DNA from: JBCCGG01 sp039029395
Lineage (GTDB): Bacteria; Pseudomonadota; Alphaproteobacteria; Kiloniellales; JAKSDN01
Reading direction: 5' to 3'
Length of the DNA stretch: 64,000 nucleotides
Assembly (NCBI GenBank): GCA_039029395.1
Contig: JBCCGG010000002.1
Coordinates: forward strand, 186,001-250,000
Part shown: positions 34,978 to 43,390 of the stretch, piece by piece
Layout: every line of letters starts with the position of its first letter
Numbering within the stretch: the stretch's first letter is position 1
The notes under the pieces: model-generated
Told to the model about the DNA's origin: nothing
Seen by the model: the letters and a program-made list of their open reading frames with translations, nothing else
The model's database searches: none
Made by a program: the position numbers and the translations under genes

Positions 34978-35529
34978 CTAGTCTTTCGCCGGAATTGGGC
35001 AGGCCGCGTCGGTGCAGGTTTGATCACTCTCTTTTGTCACCGCGTCCCCCATCTCCTTGGGGGCGCCGTGGGCCAGCAAGGTCCCGATCTCCGCGCCGAC
35101 CTGGAGATCGTGGACCCGCCCGAAATGCTTGGCGCGCAAGTAGCCGTTTTGGTCGACGATCACTAGGGAGGGCGTGCCGCGCAGTCCGTAGGCGGCCATG
35201 GTCTTGGGGACGCCGCCCGGGCCGGCTTCGTCGACGGCGACCGGGAAGCCAATGCGGTACTCGTGCAAGAAAGCCTCCAGTGACACCGGCGTCATCGCCG
35301 CGTGATGCTCGAAGACCGTGTGCAGGCCGAGCATCGCGACCTTGTCGGCGGGAAAGAGGGTGGCGATGGCCTGGGCCTGGGGCAGGCCGTGGGACACGCA
35401 CCCGGGGCACAGCATCTGAAAGGCTTCGATCACCACCACCTTGCCCCGCAAGTCCTGCAGGGCGATGGGAGTTTCGGCGTTGAACCACTGGGAGACCATG
35501 AGCTCCGGCGCGGCCTGTAGCTGTTGCAT
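34978..35529 (-). CDS. redoxin/TlpA-like thioredoxin-fold protein
   Basis: The 183-residue protein has a peroxiredoxin/TlpA core with active-site CPGC (FQMLCPGCVSHGL), the strand VAMLGLHTVFEHH, cis-Pro in RGTPSLVIVD and a C-terminal extension with Cys (TCTDAACPIPAKD). No signal peptide is visible, so it probably acts in the cytoplasm. It has a GGAGA ribosome site and follows the exported 252-residue protein gene by 66 bp in the same direction; both probably respond to the MarR operator at 36377. Confidence 0.85.
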   Translation of the reverse strand: MQQLQAAPELMVSQWFNAETPIALQDLRGKVVVIEAFQMLCPGCVSHGLPQAQAIATLFPADKVAMLGLHTVFEHHAAMTPVSLEAFLHEYRIGFPVAVDEAGPGGVPKTMAAYGLRGTPSLVIVDQNGYLRAKHFGRVHDLQVGAEIGTLLAHGAPKEMGDAVTKESDQTCTDAACPIPAKD

Positions 35530-35595
35530 TGAGCGTTCTCCATTCTTCGGTTCGGCAGGGCGACAAAACGCCTCACCGAACCCGCGGATGGAACC

Positions 35596-36354
35596 CTAGT
35601 TTACCTTACCCGGCAGGCTGAGGTCGCCGGAAGCCACGTCGAACACGTCGGTCACGCACAGCAAGGGGGCGTGCACGTCGCCATTCACCCGAAGCGCCGA
35701 GGTAACGCCGTCGTAGGCGGCGCCGGCGACCGCGTCCGGGTCGGCGAAGCCCACGTTGATCGTTATCTCGGGGCCGTCGAACAGAGGCGTAAAGCCGGGG
35801 CTGTCGAGGAAGAGCGGCAAGCCCGGCCAGGTCGCCGGCATGGCAGGGGTCTCGCCCTCGGGAATGTCCCGAACCGCCAAGGTCCCCTCGCCGCAGGCCT
35901 CGGTCGGCGTCAGCACGACCCAATGGCTGTGCCACAGGGCGCCGTCGTTTCCGGGATCACCGTCGCCGTCCTCGTCGTAAAGCGGCGTATCGTCGAAATC
36001 CGGATGGCTGGTGGCAGCCAGGGCCAGAATGCCGGTCTTGCCCTCGAAGCCCACGGTCGAGGGATCGAGCGACGTGGGCCAGACATAGGACAGCACCGGC
36101 GCGCCGCCCAGTTCGCCGGCCGGCGTCGGCGTTTCGGCGCCGGCAGTCCCGTTCGTGGTCATGCGGAAGGTTAAGGTGCGCCCGTTGCGGTGAATGTGGG
36201 CCGCCAGGATATCGAAGGCGGCCACTTTCGTGCCGTCGGGCGCCGATTTGACCGCGTCCGCCCGCTCGACGGCGTGGGCGTGCTGGTCGCCGCCGGCCCA
36301 AGCGGTGCCGGCCGTCAGAAGCAACGTGGCGATTGCCATAAGGGGGGATCTCAT
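35596..36354 (-). CDS. exported hypothetical protein, 252 residues
   Basis: From ATG 36354 (GGAG five bases upstream) the protein begins with a clear signal peptide, MRSPLMAIATLLLTAGTAWA-GG, then a His-containing stretch (DQHAHAVE). The remainder is beta-rich with DPSTVGFEGKTG, an acidic calcium-loop-like DEDGDGDPGNDG, ALWHSHWVVL and two Cys (TEACGEGTL; PLLCVTDVFDV). I do not know a function; the HSHW and acidic motifs suggest a metal-dependent fold. An alternative start is 36366. It is divergent from marR. Confidence 0.65.
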   Translation of the reverse strand: MRSPLMAIATLLLTAGTAWAGGDQHAHAVERADAVKSAPDGTKVAAFDILAAHIHRNGRTLTFRMTTNGTAGAETPTPAGELGGAPVLSYVWPTSLDPSTVGFEGKTGILALAATSHPDFDDTPLYDEDGDGDPGNDGALWHSHWVVLTPTEACGEGTLAVRDIPEGETPAMPATWPGLPLFLDSPGFTPLFDGPEITINVGFADPDAVAGAAYDGVTSALRVNGDVHAPLLCVTDVFDVASGDLSLPGKVN

Positions 36355-36376
36355 TGGGGTCTCCATTCTTTCTTAG

Positions 36377-36437
36377 TAGCGACTCGCTATTACATAACAT
36401 GAAAAAGAGGCATTGCAATAATAATTTCGACTCGCTA
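36377..36437 (+). promoter_or_regulatory. MarR-type operators between divergent genes
   Basis: A perfect inverted repeat TAGCGA-C-TCGCTA lies at 36377-36389, near the start of the leftward gene. A second partial copy, CGACTCGCTA, lies at 36428-36437, 10 bp before the marR ATG. Both share CGACTCGCTA. Two operators flanking the intergenic AT-rich core fit autoregulation and control of the exported-protein/redoxin pair. Confidence 0.7.
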
Positions 36438-36447
36438 CTTTCTTTTC

Positions 36448-36999
36448 ATGAGCAGCAACGATCCAGAGCGCATCACGGAGCTGATCTATCGGCTCGGCCG
36501 CGTGATGGCGGCGGACGAATGGGCGGAGGGCCTCAACCCCACCCAGTGGGCGGCGCTGTCCTATCTTGCGCGGGCCAACAAGTTCTCGCGCGCGCCTTCC
36601 CAGGTGTCCGATTTCATGGCCGCGACCCGGGGCACGGTCTCGCAAACCCTGAAGGCCTTGGCCAAGAAAGGGCTGATCTCGGAGATCCCCTCCGCCCAGG
36701 ACAAGCGGTCGATCTCCTACGCCGTCACCAAGCAAGGCGCGGCGCTGCTGCGACGGCCCAATTTGGTGGAGGAGGCCGTATCCTCGTTGAAGGCAAGCGA
36801 ACGGTCGTCCTTGCGCGCCGGGCTTGAGACCTTGGCGCGCACGGCGCTTCGGCAAAGGGGATCGCGCTCCTTCGGCGTCTGCAAAACCTGCGTGCATCAT
36901 CGAAAGGTCGGCCGGGGCGGCTACTGCCAGCTGCTGGACGAGCCCCTTTCGCCCACCGAGACCACGCAGATCTGTCACGAGCATGCCGAGGCGGCCTAG
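36448..36999 (+). CDS. MarR-family regulator with C-terminal Cys/His cluster
   Basis: The 183-residue protein has a MarR winged helix (LNPTQWAALSYLARANKFSRAPSQVSDFMAATRGTVSQTLKALAKKGLI; wing DKRSISYAVT). It carries an unusual C-terminal extension with C-x-x-C-x-x-H-H (VCKTCVHHRK), GGYCQLLDEPL and ICHEHAE: four Cys and several His, able to hold a metal or Fe-S cluster. No ribosome site is visible before ATG 36448, so the mRNA may be leaderless. The MOSC gene starts at the base after its stop. It is likely a redox or metal-sensing repressor. Confidence 0.85.
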   Translation: MSSNDPERITELIYRLGRVMAADEWAEGLNPTQWAALSYLARANKFSRAPSQVSDFMAATRGTVSQTLKALAKKGLISEIPSAQDKRSISYAVTKQGAALLRRPNLVEEAVSSLKASERSSLRAGLETLARTALRQRGSRSFGVCKTCVHHRKVGRGGYCQLLDEPLSPTETTQICHEHAEAA

Positions 37000-37698
37000 A
37001 TGAGCGCGCGCCCCACGCTTGCCGCCGAGATCACCGCGCTCTTCGTCGGCAAGGTGGAAGACCGCTGGCCTGGCAAGGCCCCTTCGGCCATCGGCAAGCG
37101 CGCCACCGAGGCTGTCTTGCGCCTGGAGGAGAACGGCTTCCTCGAGGACAGCCAAGCCGACCTGACGGTCCATGGCGGCCCGGAAAAGGCGGTGCACCAC
37201 TACGCGGCCGAGCACATGGCCCATTGGCGACGGATCTTTCCCGAAAAGGCAGCGCAGTTCCTGCCCGGCTGCTTCGGCGAGAACATCTCGACCATCGGCC
37301 TCAATGAGCAAAACCTCTGCCTGGGCGACGTACTCACCATGGGGTCCGCGCGGGTGCAGATCACCCAGGGCCGCCAGCCCTGCTGGAAATTGAGCGCGCA
37401 CACCGGCATCGAGCAAATGGCCGCGCGGTTTCAGCTTTCGGGGCGCACGGGCTGGTACTACCGGGTCCTGGAAAGCGGCGAGGTTCAGGCGGGCGACCAG
37501 CTGCGCCTGGCCGAAAGACCGCACCCGGATTGGCCTTTGGAGCGCGTCATCAAGGCCCGCTTCGACCCCCGGCTCGATCCCGATGACGCAAGAGCGCTGG
37601 CGGGCCTGCCGGCCCTCTCGGAAAGCTGGCGCGCGGCCTTCCGGAAGAAGCAGGAAAGAGCTTTCAAGGAAGACACCCGCGCCAGGTTGGAGGGTTAG
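37000..37698 (+). CDS. MOSC-domain protein (YiiM-like)
   Basis: The 232-residue protein fits the MOSC fold used in molybdenum-cofactor sulfur transfer and in YiiM-type N-hydroxylaminopurine reduction. Visible features are LTVHGGPEKAVHHYAAEHMAHWR, the FGENISTIGL motif, LCLGDVL, and the conserved Cys in QGRQPCWKL. It directly abuts marR (stop TAG then ATG), so it is co-expressed. Together with the redoxin and Cys-rich regulator this suggests a locus for handling reactive sulfur, nitrogen or hydroxylamine species; that is inference. Confidence 0.87.
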   Translation: MSARPTLAAEITALFVGKVEDRWPGKAPSAIGKRATEAVLRLEENGFLEDSQADLTVHGGPEKAVHHYAAEHMAHWRRIFPEKAAQFLPGCFGENISTIGLNEQNLCLGDVLTMGSARVQITQGRQPCWKLSAHTGIEQMAARFQLSGRTGWYYRVLESGEVQAGDQLRLAERPHPDWPLERVIKARFDPRLDPDDARALAGLPALSESWRAAFRKKQERAFKEDTRARLEG

Positions 37699-37726
37699 GC
37701 ACGACCCCTTTGCCCTCGGGCGCCGC

Positions 37727-38296
37727 TCAGCTCTCGTTGTGAAAGACCTCAAGGCGCTGGCGCGTGCCCGCCGCCAGATCGTAGACGTGAAAGGCGTTCA
37801 TGGCCCGGCCGTAGAGATGGAGGCTAACCGCCGGTGCGCGGCCTTCCGGCACCCCGGCCTTATGGATGTGATCGGGGTTGGGCACGAAGGTGGTGACCGT
37901 GCCTTCGCCCAGCAGGATCGGGCTGCCCCGGCGCAGATCGATGCCACTGTCCGACTCCTGGTCGGTGTCGACGCGGATAAAGCTGCGCTCTTCCAGGACC
38001 CCGCGGATCACGCCGACGACGCCCCAGGTGCCGTGGTCGTGGATCGGGGTCCATTGGCCCGGCGTCCAGACCAAGGCATAGAGCGACGGGCCGCCGGCCT
38101 CGTCGACATGGACCGCGTTGCGGGCGTAGTGGCCCGGCGCGGGGCGAAAGTGCTCGGGCTTCAGGAAGTCCCTCGCGCCGGTGATCAGACGGTGCAGCAG
38201 CGGGGCCATGGCCTCGACGCAATCGGCCGGCTCCGCCGCGCCGGCCACGGCGGCCCGGGTCTCCGCCAGAAAGTCCGCCAATCCGTAATCGCTCAT
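37727..38296 (-). CDS. cysteine dioxygenase-family cupin
   Basis: From ATG 38296 (GAGGGGA upstream) the protein has 189 residues, normal for bacterial CDO-type enzymes. Iron ligands are H86 and H88 (PIHDHGTWGVVGVIRG) with the third His in PDHIHKAGVP (H143 or H145). Related thiol dioxygenases oxidise cysteine, 3-mercaptopropionate or similar thiols. It lies 28 bp downstream of a glutathione transferase gene in the same direction, so the two form an operon for thiol chemistry. Confidence 0.85.
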   Translation of the reverse strand: MSDYGLADFLAETRAAVAGAAEPADCVEAMAPLLHRLITGARDFLKPEHFRPAPGHYARNAVHVDEAGGPSLYALVWTPGQWTPIHDHGTWGVVGVIRGVLEERSFIRVDTDQESDSGIDLRRGSPILLGEGTVTTFVPNPDHIHKAGVPEGRAPAVSLHLYGRAMNAFHVYDLAAGTRQRLEVFHNES

Positions 38297-38324
38297 CTGA
38301 ACGTCGATCCCCTCGTTCGGCCCG

Positions 38325-39026
38325 CTAGCAGCAGGCATCCGTGGCGCAGGCCTTGCTGAAGGCGCGGTTCTCGACGGCGCAGCCCCGCCCCAAAAAGGTC
38401 TGATCCGACAGGTAGAAGGCCGTGAAGGAGTCCTTGAAGTCGGGCGCCACGGACTTTTCGGCCAGCCCGGAGCTCAAGAGTTGCTCTTGCCATTTTTTGA
38501 GCTTAGGTCGTTCGCCGATAAAGTCGTAGCAGGAGCGGCGCTCGACGATATCGGCGCGGTGCAGCAGCGGCAGCCAGGCGATATCCACCATGCCGATCTC
38601 GTCGCCGGCGAAAAAGGGCGTCTCGCCGAGCTGCTTTTCCATGCGGTCGAAGGCCTTGCCGAGCTTGGCGCTGCGCTCCCGCAGAACCTCCTGGTCGGGA
38701 CTGCGCTGGGCGCTGCACTGAACCAGATAGTTCTTGGAGGCGAGATAACTCCAGGCCCGGTTGAGCGCCCGCGCCTCGGGCGAGAGTCCCGCCTGCAGGG
38801 GCGGATAGGCCTCCTCGATGTATTCGACGATGGCGTCTGACTCGAACAGCGCCTGGCCCTGGTCGGTGATCAACACGGGGACCTGCCCGTTGGGCGATAT
38901 GTCCAAGAACCACTGGGGCTTATCGCGCAAGCTGATGAATTCCAGATCGTAGGCGACGGCCTTGGCCTCGAGCAGGGCGGTGACCCGCTGAACGAAGGGG
39001 CAGATCTTGAAGCTGACGATTTTCAC
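38325..39026 (-). CDS. glutathione S-transferase family protein with Cys-rich tail
   Basis: The 233-residue protein has an omega-like N-domain (KICPFVQRVTALLEAK, with an active-site-like Cys in CPF; cis-Pro in GQVPVLI; ESDAIVEYIEEAYP) and a helical C-domain (EKQLGETPFFAGDEIGMVDIAW). The last residues are Cys-rich (KACATDACC), an odd tail that could bind soft metals such as As(III) or Cu(I). The gene is divergent from an ArsR regulator whose own tail is Cys-rich. It is not repeated elsewhere in the window, unlike the 20223 transferase. Confidence 0.87.
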   Translation of the reverse strand: MKIVSFKICPFVQRVTALLEAKAVAYDLEFISLRDKPQWFLDISPNGQVPVLITDQGQALFESDAIVEYIEEAYPPLQAGLSPEARALNRAWSYLASKNYLVQCSAQRSPDQEVLRERSAKLGKAFDRMEKQLGETPFFAGDEIGMVDIAWLPLLHRADIVERRSCYDFIGERPKLKKWQEQLLSSGLAEKSVAPDFKDSFTAFYLSDQTFLGRGCAVENRAFSKACATDACC

Positions 39027-39101
39027 GGGCAGGGATCCTCGCTTGACCGATGGACGGCCCCGGCCTTGATCGCCGACGCCTGGTGGAGGTATAGTGGCTT
39101 A

Positions 39102-39129
39102 ATCTCAACATTTCAAGAGATATTGAGAT
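39102..39129 (+). promoter_or_regulatory. ArsR operator overlapping the arsR start
   Basis: ATCTCAA (39102-39108) and TTGAGAT (39123-39129) form a perfect 7-bp dyad separated by 14 bp, with an extra AAGAGAT between. It ends at the base before the ATG at 39130 and lies 76 bp from the divergent transferase start. ArsR-type repressors bind such 12-2-12-like dyads, so autorepression and control of the transferase are likely. Confidence 0.65.
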
Positions 39130-39459
39130 ATGGAAGAAAAACAGGCCCTCAGGATGCTCGGCGCACTGTCTCAGGAGACCCGGCTTCGGGTCGTGCGCTA
39201 CCTGGTCCGCCGCGGGGCCGAGGGCGCCTCGGCGGGCGAGGTCGGCGATCACGTGGAGGCGACCTCGTCGCGCGCCTCCTTCCACCTCTCGGCCCTGGAA
39301 CAGGCCGGCGTGATCTCCTCCGAGCGCCAATCGCGCAGGATCATCTACCGAGCGGAGATCCGGAACCTGGGCAACCTCATGTCCTTCATGCTCAACGACT
39401 GCTGCAACAACGACCCGGAGGTCTGGGCCTGCTGCCTGGCCAAGGACAAATGCTGCTGA
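39130..39459 (+). CDS. ArsR/SmtB-family repressor with Cys-rich C-terminus
   Basis: The 109-residue protein has the ArsR winged helix (LGALSQETRLRVVRYLVRRG; ASAGEVGDHVEATSSRASFHLSALEQAGVISSERQ). The canonical ELCVC metal site in helix 3 is absent (GEVGDHVEA). Instead the C-terminus has DCCNN, ACC and KCC, six cysteines, a typical site for As(III)/Sb(III)-type sensing. It probably derepresses the divergent transferase/thiol-dioxygenase operon. Confidence 0.88.
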   Translation: MEEKQALRMLGALSQETRLRVVRYLVRRGAEGASAGEVGDHVEATSSRASFHLSALEQAGVISSERQSRRIIYRAEIRNLGNLMSFMLNDCCNNDPEVWACCLAKDKCC

Positions 39460-39543
39460 GGGGCCTCCACTGATTTCCCGCTCGGCTCCGCCCGGCGTCT
39501 GCGCTAGGCTGGCGCGGTCGGAACCATTTGGGGCGGAAGAGAC

Positions 39544-41556
39544 ATGGCCAATCGAGAGATCATTCGCACCACCTGCACCCGGGATTGCTACGACTCCTGC
39601 GGCATCGCGGTGGTCAAGGAGGACGGCCGGGTGCGCAAGGTGCTGGGCGACCCGAACCACGCCATCAGCCGAGGCGCCCTCTGCGGCAAGTGCGCGATCG
39701 CCTACAACGGCGCCTGGCGCGATCCCGAACAGCGCCTCGGCACGCCCCTGAAGCGCAGCGGCCCAAAGGGGTCGGGCCAGTTCGAGCCGGTCTCGTGGGA
39801 CGAGGCGCTGGCCGCCATCGCCGGGCGGCTTCAGGAGATCGTCGCCGGCCCGGGACCTCAGAGCGTGGTGCACGCCCACTACACGGGCACCTGTTCGCTG
39901 ATCGCCGGCGGCTTCCCCGGGCGCTTCTTCAATCACCTGGGGGCGACCGAGGTGGCGCCGGACACGATCTGCAACAACGCCGGCCACGTGGCGCTCGGCC
40001 TTCTCTACGGCACCTCGGTCGACGGCTTCGACCCCAAGACCGCGAAGGACAGCGCCTGTATCATGGTGTGGGGCGCCAACCCCTCGGCCTCCGCGCCCCA
40101 CGCCCACCGCCACTGGCTGAAGGACTCGCCGGCCCGTGTGGTGGTGATCGACCCGGTGCGCCACGAGACCGCGGCCGCCGCCGACTTGCACCTGCAGCCC
40201 TTCCCGGGCAGCGACGCCGCGCTCGCCTTCGCCCTGCTTCACGTGCTGGAGCGCGACGGTAAGTTCGACCGAGACTTCATCGCCGCCAACACCATGGGCT
40301 TCGACGAGCTGGCGGACGACATCGCCGCCGCCACGCCGGCTTGGGCCGAAGAGGTCACCGGCGTGCCGGCCGCGGATATCGAACAGGCCGCGGCGCTTTA
40401 CGGCGCCGGTCCGGCCCTGTTGTGGCTCGGCCAGGGACTCCAGCGTCAGCCCTTGGGCGGCAACGTCATGCGCGCCTGCGGCCTGTTGCCGGCGGCGACC
40501 GGCAATATCGGCAAGCCGGGCGCCGGGATCTGCTATCTGAACGGCAAGGGCCCGCGCCAGATCGACGGCGACTATGCGTCGGGCGGCGGCGAACCGGGTG
40601 CCGAGATCAGCCACATGGACCTGGTGCCGACTCTGGCCGACCCGGCCAAGAGCGCCGCCTTCTTCAATTGGAACATGAACGTCGCCGCCTCGGCGCCGCG
40701 CCAGGCTGAGCTTATGGCGGCTTTGGCCCGCGAGGACCTCTTCACCGTCGTGGTCGAGTTGTTTCAGACCGACACGGCGGCCTATGCCGACTACATCCTG
40801 CCGGCGGCCAGCTTCCTGGAGTTCGACGACCTCATGGTGCCCTACTTCCACTTCTCGGTCTCGGCCCAGGTCAAGGCCGACGAGCCGCCGGGCGAGGCCC
40901 TGCCCAACCAGGAGATCTTTCGGCGCCTGGCCCGTGCCATGGGCTACAACGAGCCGTCGCTCTACGAGGACGACCGGGCGATTTTGGACCACGTGCTGGC
41001 CAAAAGCGGCCTGGGCATCACCTTCGACCAGCTGGCCGAGGCCGGTACGATCGACCCCTGGGACTCGCCGATAATCCAGTTCCAGAACCTCAAGTTCCCG
41101 ACTCCCTCGGGCAAGATCGAGGTGGCCAGCGACCAGGCCGAAGCGGACGGCCATCCGCGCTTGCCCCACCCTGGCGCCGACCCGCGCCCGGCGGCCGGCC
41201 GCCTGCGCCTGCTGTCGCCGGCCAGCAAGTGGGTGATGAACGACAGCTACGGCAACGACGCTGGCATCCAGGGCAAGCTCGGCCCGGTCAACGTGACGCT
41301 CCACCCGGCCGACGCCGCCGATATGGGGGTCGCCGAGGGCGATCCCGTCGAGCTCGCCAACGACCTCGGTCGTCTCGCCATGGTGGCGCGGCTCAGCGAC
41401 GAGGTGCCGCGCGGCGCCGCCTTGGCCCACAAGGGCCGCTGGCCGGCCTGCGAGCCCTCGGGCGCCAGCGTCAACCTGCTCAACCCGGGCCTCAAGACCG
41501 ACATGGGCGAAAGCTCCTGCGTCCACGGGGTCGAGGTGACGGTCAGCCGGGCCTGA
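39544..41556 (+). CDS. molybdopterin-dependent oxidoreductase (DMSO reductase family)
   Basis: The 670-residue protein has the N-terminal [4Fe-4S] motif C11-x3-C15-x3-C19 with C47 (CTRDCYDSCG; GALCGKC), the molybdopterin domains (ARVVVIDPVRHETAAAADL; LWLGQGLQRQPLGGN; PAATGNIGKPGAG) and the C-terminal dinucleotide-binding domain (VTLHPADAADMGVAEGDPVEL). There is no Tat leader, so it is cytoplasmic. Partner subunits are not adjacent, as in single-gene formate-dehydrogenase-like or thiosulfate/polysulfide-like enzymes; the substrate is not predictable. The MOSC gene 1.8 kb away could be functionally linked. Confidence 0.88.
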   Translation: MANREIIRTTCTRDCYDSCGIAVVKEDGRVRKVLGDPNHAISRGALCGKCAIAYNGAWRDPEQRLGTPLKRSGPKGSGQFEPVSWDEALAAIAGRLQEIVAGPGPQSVVHAHYTGTCSLIAGGFPGRFFNHLGATEVAPDTICNNAGHVALGLLYGTSVDGFDPKTAKDSACIMVWGANPSASAPHAHRHWLKDSPARVVVIDPVRHETAAAADLHLQPFPGSDAALAFALLHVLERDGKFDRDFIAANTMGFDELADDIAAATPAWAEEVTGVPAADIEQAAALYGAGPALLWLGQGLQRQPLGGNVMRACGLLPAATGNIGKPGAGICYLNGKGPRQIDGDYASGGGEPGAEISHMDLVPTLADPAKSAAFFNWNMNVAASAPRQAELMAALAREDLFTVVVELFQTDTAAYADYILPAASFLEFDDLMVPYFHFSVSAQVKADEPPGEALPNQEIFRRLARAMGYNEPSLYEDDRAILDHVLAKSGLGITFDQLAEAGTIDPWDSPIIQFQNLKFPTPSGKIEVASDQAEADGHPRLPHPGADPRPAAGRLRLLSPASKWVMNDSYGNDAGIQGKLGPVNVTLHPADAADMGVAEGDPVELANDLGRLAMVARLSDEVPRGAALAHKGRWPACEPSGASVNLLNPGLKTDMGESSCVHGVEVTVSRA

Positions 41557-41608
41557 ACGGTTAGCGGTTTTCACCCGATCCTAACCTTCCCCTGGAAGGC
41601 TGGCCCGC

Positions 41609-42286
41609 ATGGGCACGGCCTGGCAAGCGGAGGCGCGGCGCGGCAGGATCGGCATGGCGGTCTTCGGGCGCGCCTGGTCGAAGCGCCAGCTGGTCGCCCA
41701 TCCGCGCCAGGCGCCGGAGCGCTACGCCGCGCGGCTCGGCCCCCACGAGGTGATCCAGAGCCAACTTCACGGCCGGCCGCTGACCCTTCTGGCGGAGCCG
41801 GCCCGCCTGGGCGCAAGCTACGGCTGCGGGCCGCGCGATGCGCGCCATCTGCTCTCGCTTCTGCCCAAGCCCGACCTGCTGGGCTTGGACCTGGTGGTGC
41901 TCCGCCAGCCGTCCCGCCGGGAGGAGATCGCTGGGCCGCTCTGGGCGCGCTGCCTCTATCGGGCCGATTTCGGCCGCCACAAGGGCTCCGCCCTGCTGCT
42001 CGAGGCGGTCCACCTGGGCCACGCCAAGGCGCAACTTAGCGAAGCCGCGGTACGCGACACCATGCTCTACGACCGCCTGCTGCGCGCGGTCGGCCTGTGG
42101 GTCGATTGGCAAAAGCAGGTGCGGCGCCCGGTGCTCAAGAGCCACAGCCGGACCAAGGGCACCCTGGCGGCGGCCTACCTCGCCCGCCCACAGGCCGAGC
42201 GCGCAGCCGCCGCCGAGCGCTATGCCAAGCGCCAGGCGACGCGCCTTAGAGCCGCCGGTCGGATCCCCTTCGAGACCTTAGATTAG
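41609..42286 (+). CDS. hypothetical protein, 225 residues
   Basis: I do not recognise the family. It is a basic, Arg/Ala/Leu-rich soluble protein with good codon bias, no signal peptide and no membrane span. Conserved-looking stretches are LGASYGCGPRDARHLLSLLP, LARCLYRADFGRHKG-like and LRAVGLWVDWQKQVRRP. The start might be the second Met at codon 16. It follows the molybdopterin enzyme by 52 bp in the same direction and might be co-transcribed. Confidence 0.55.
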   Translation: MGTAWQAEARRGRIGMAVFGRAWSKRQLVAHPRQAPERYAARLGPHEVIQSQLHGRPLTLLAEPARLGASYGCGPRDARHLLSLLPKPDLLGLDLVVLRQPSRREEIAGPLWARCLYRADFGRHKGSALLLEAVHLGHAKAQLSEAAVRDTMLYDRLLRAVGLWVDWQKQVRRPVLKSHSRTKGTLAAAYLARPQAERAAAAERYAKRQATRLRAAGRIPFETLD

Positions 42287-42343
42287 TTTGGCTCGACCTT
42301 CGTCGAGCCGGCACCGGCCCGCTCCGCGACAACCGCTACACAC

Positions 42344-43207
42344 CTAACGCTGGCGCAGGATATCGCCGAGACCGCCGAGCACCGAGCCCTCGCCGATCTG
42401 CAGGCCTCCGCCGCCGCCTTGCTGAGCCGGCGCCGCGGCCAGCATGCGCCCGGCCAGGCGCGAGAACGGCAGGCTCTGGAGCCAGACCTTGCCGGGGCCC
42501 TGCAAGCGGGTCAGGAAGAAGCCCTCGCCGCCGAAGATCGCCGACTTGATGCCGCCGACCGACTGGACGTCCATGTGGACCTCGGGGCTCATGGCGGCCA
42601 AGCAGCCGCTATCCACGTGGAGTTCCTCGCCCGAGGCCAGCTCGCGCTCGATCAGGCTGCCGCCGATGTGCACGAAGACCCAGCCGTCGCCGTCCAGCTT
42701 CTGCATGATGAAGCCCTCGCCGCCGAACAGGCCGGTCATGATGCGCTGCTGGAAGTGCACGCCGATGGAAACGCCCCGCGCGGCGCAGAGAAAGGCGTCC
42801 TTCTGGCACACCAGGCTGCCGCCCAGCTGGTCCAGCTTGAGCGCCAGGATGGAGCCTGGATAGGGCGCCGCAAAGGCGACCCGGGCCTTGCCTTGGCCCT
42901 CGTGGGTGAAGACCGTGGCAAAGAGGCTCTCGCCGGTGATCAGGCGCTTGCCGGCGCCCACCATGCGATCGAAGAAGCCGGTGTCGCGCCGGCTTTCCGA
43001 GCCGTCGCCGAACACGCTGTCCATGACGACGGCGGCGTCCTTGAACATCATGGCCCCGGCCTCGGCGACCGCGCTCTCGCCCGGATCCAGCTCGATCTCG
43101 ACGAACTGCATCTCGGCGCCCTTGATCTCGTAGTCGACGTCGTCCGCGATATCGCCCTGGCGCCGGTGCTGGCTGACGGGAATGCTCGATCTGCCGGTGA
43201 AGGCCAT
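42344..43207 (-). CDS. TIGR00266/AIM24-family protein
   Basis: From ATG 43207 (AGAGGA upstream) the protein has 287 residues. The AIM24-like beta-helix has the family marks MQFVEIELDPGESAVAEAGAMMF, LFATVFTHEG, FAAPYPGSILAL, and AIFGGEGFFLTRLQGPGKVWLQSLPF near the end. The C-terminus is Gly/Gln-rich. The function is unknown; relatives are linked to membrane stress. The frame continues open upstream to 43258. A large inverted repeat lies 184 bp upstream. Confidence 0.88.
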   Translation of the reverse strand: MAFTGRSSIPVSQHRRQGDIADDVDYEIKGAEMQFVEIELDPGESAVAEAGAMMFKDAAVVMDSVFGDGSESRRDTGFFDRMVGAGKRLITGESLFATVFTHEGQGKARVAFAAPYPGSILALKLDQLGGSLVCQKDAFLCAARGVSIGVHFQQRIMTGLFGGEGFIMQKLDGDGWVFVHIGGSLIERELASGEELHVDSGCLAAMSPEVHMDVQSVGGIKSAIFGGEGFFLTRLQGPGKVWLQSLPFSRLAGRMLAAAPAQQGGGGGLQIGEGSVLGGLGDILRQR

Positions 43208-43390
43208 GGGGGTTCCTCTTCTTTCTCTCTCGCGCTCTGGTCTGGTGTTGGGCAACACTACAACCTCGAGGCCTCAGTGGCTATGCGCGGCCAGCGAGGC
43301 GCTTGCCATCTTGTGCCAGGCAACTGTGTAGATTCTGAGAATGCGGACCGCCGAACGAAGGGGAGCCCTGTTGGCCCCAACAACCGGACC

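Noticed and set aside
38920..41574. 884-codon leftward ORF antisense to the molybdopterin oxidoreductase
   Set aside because: Shadow of a well-supported gene; no motif and no conserved domain visible.
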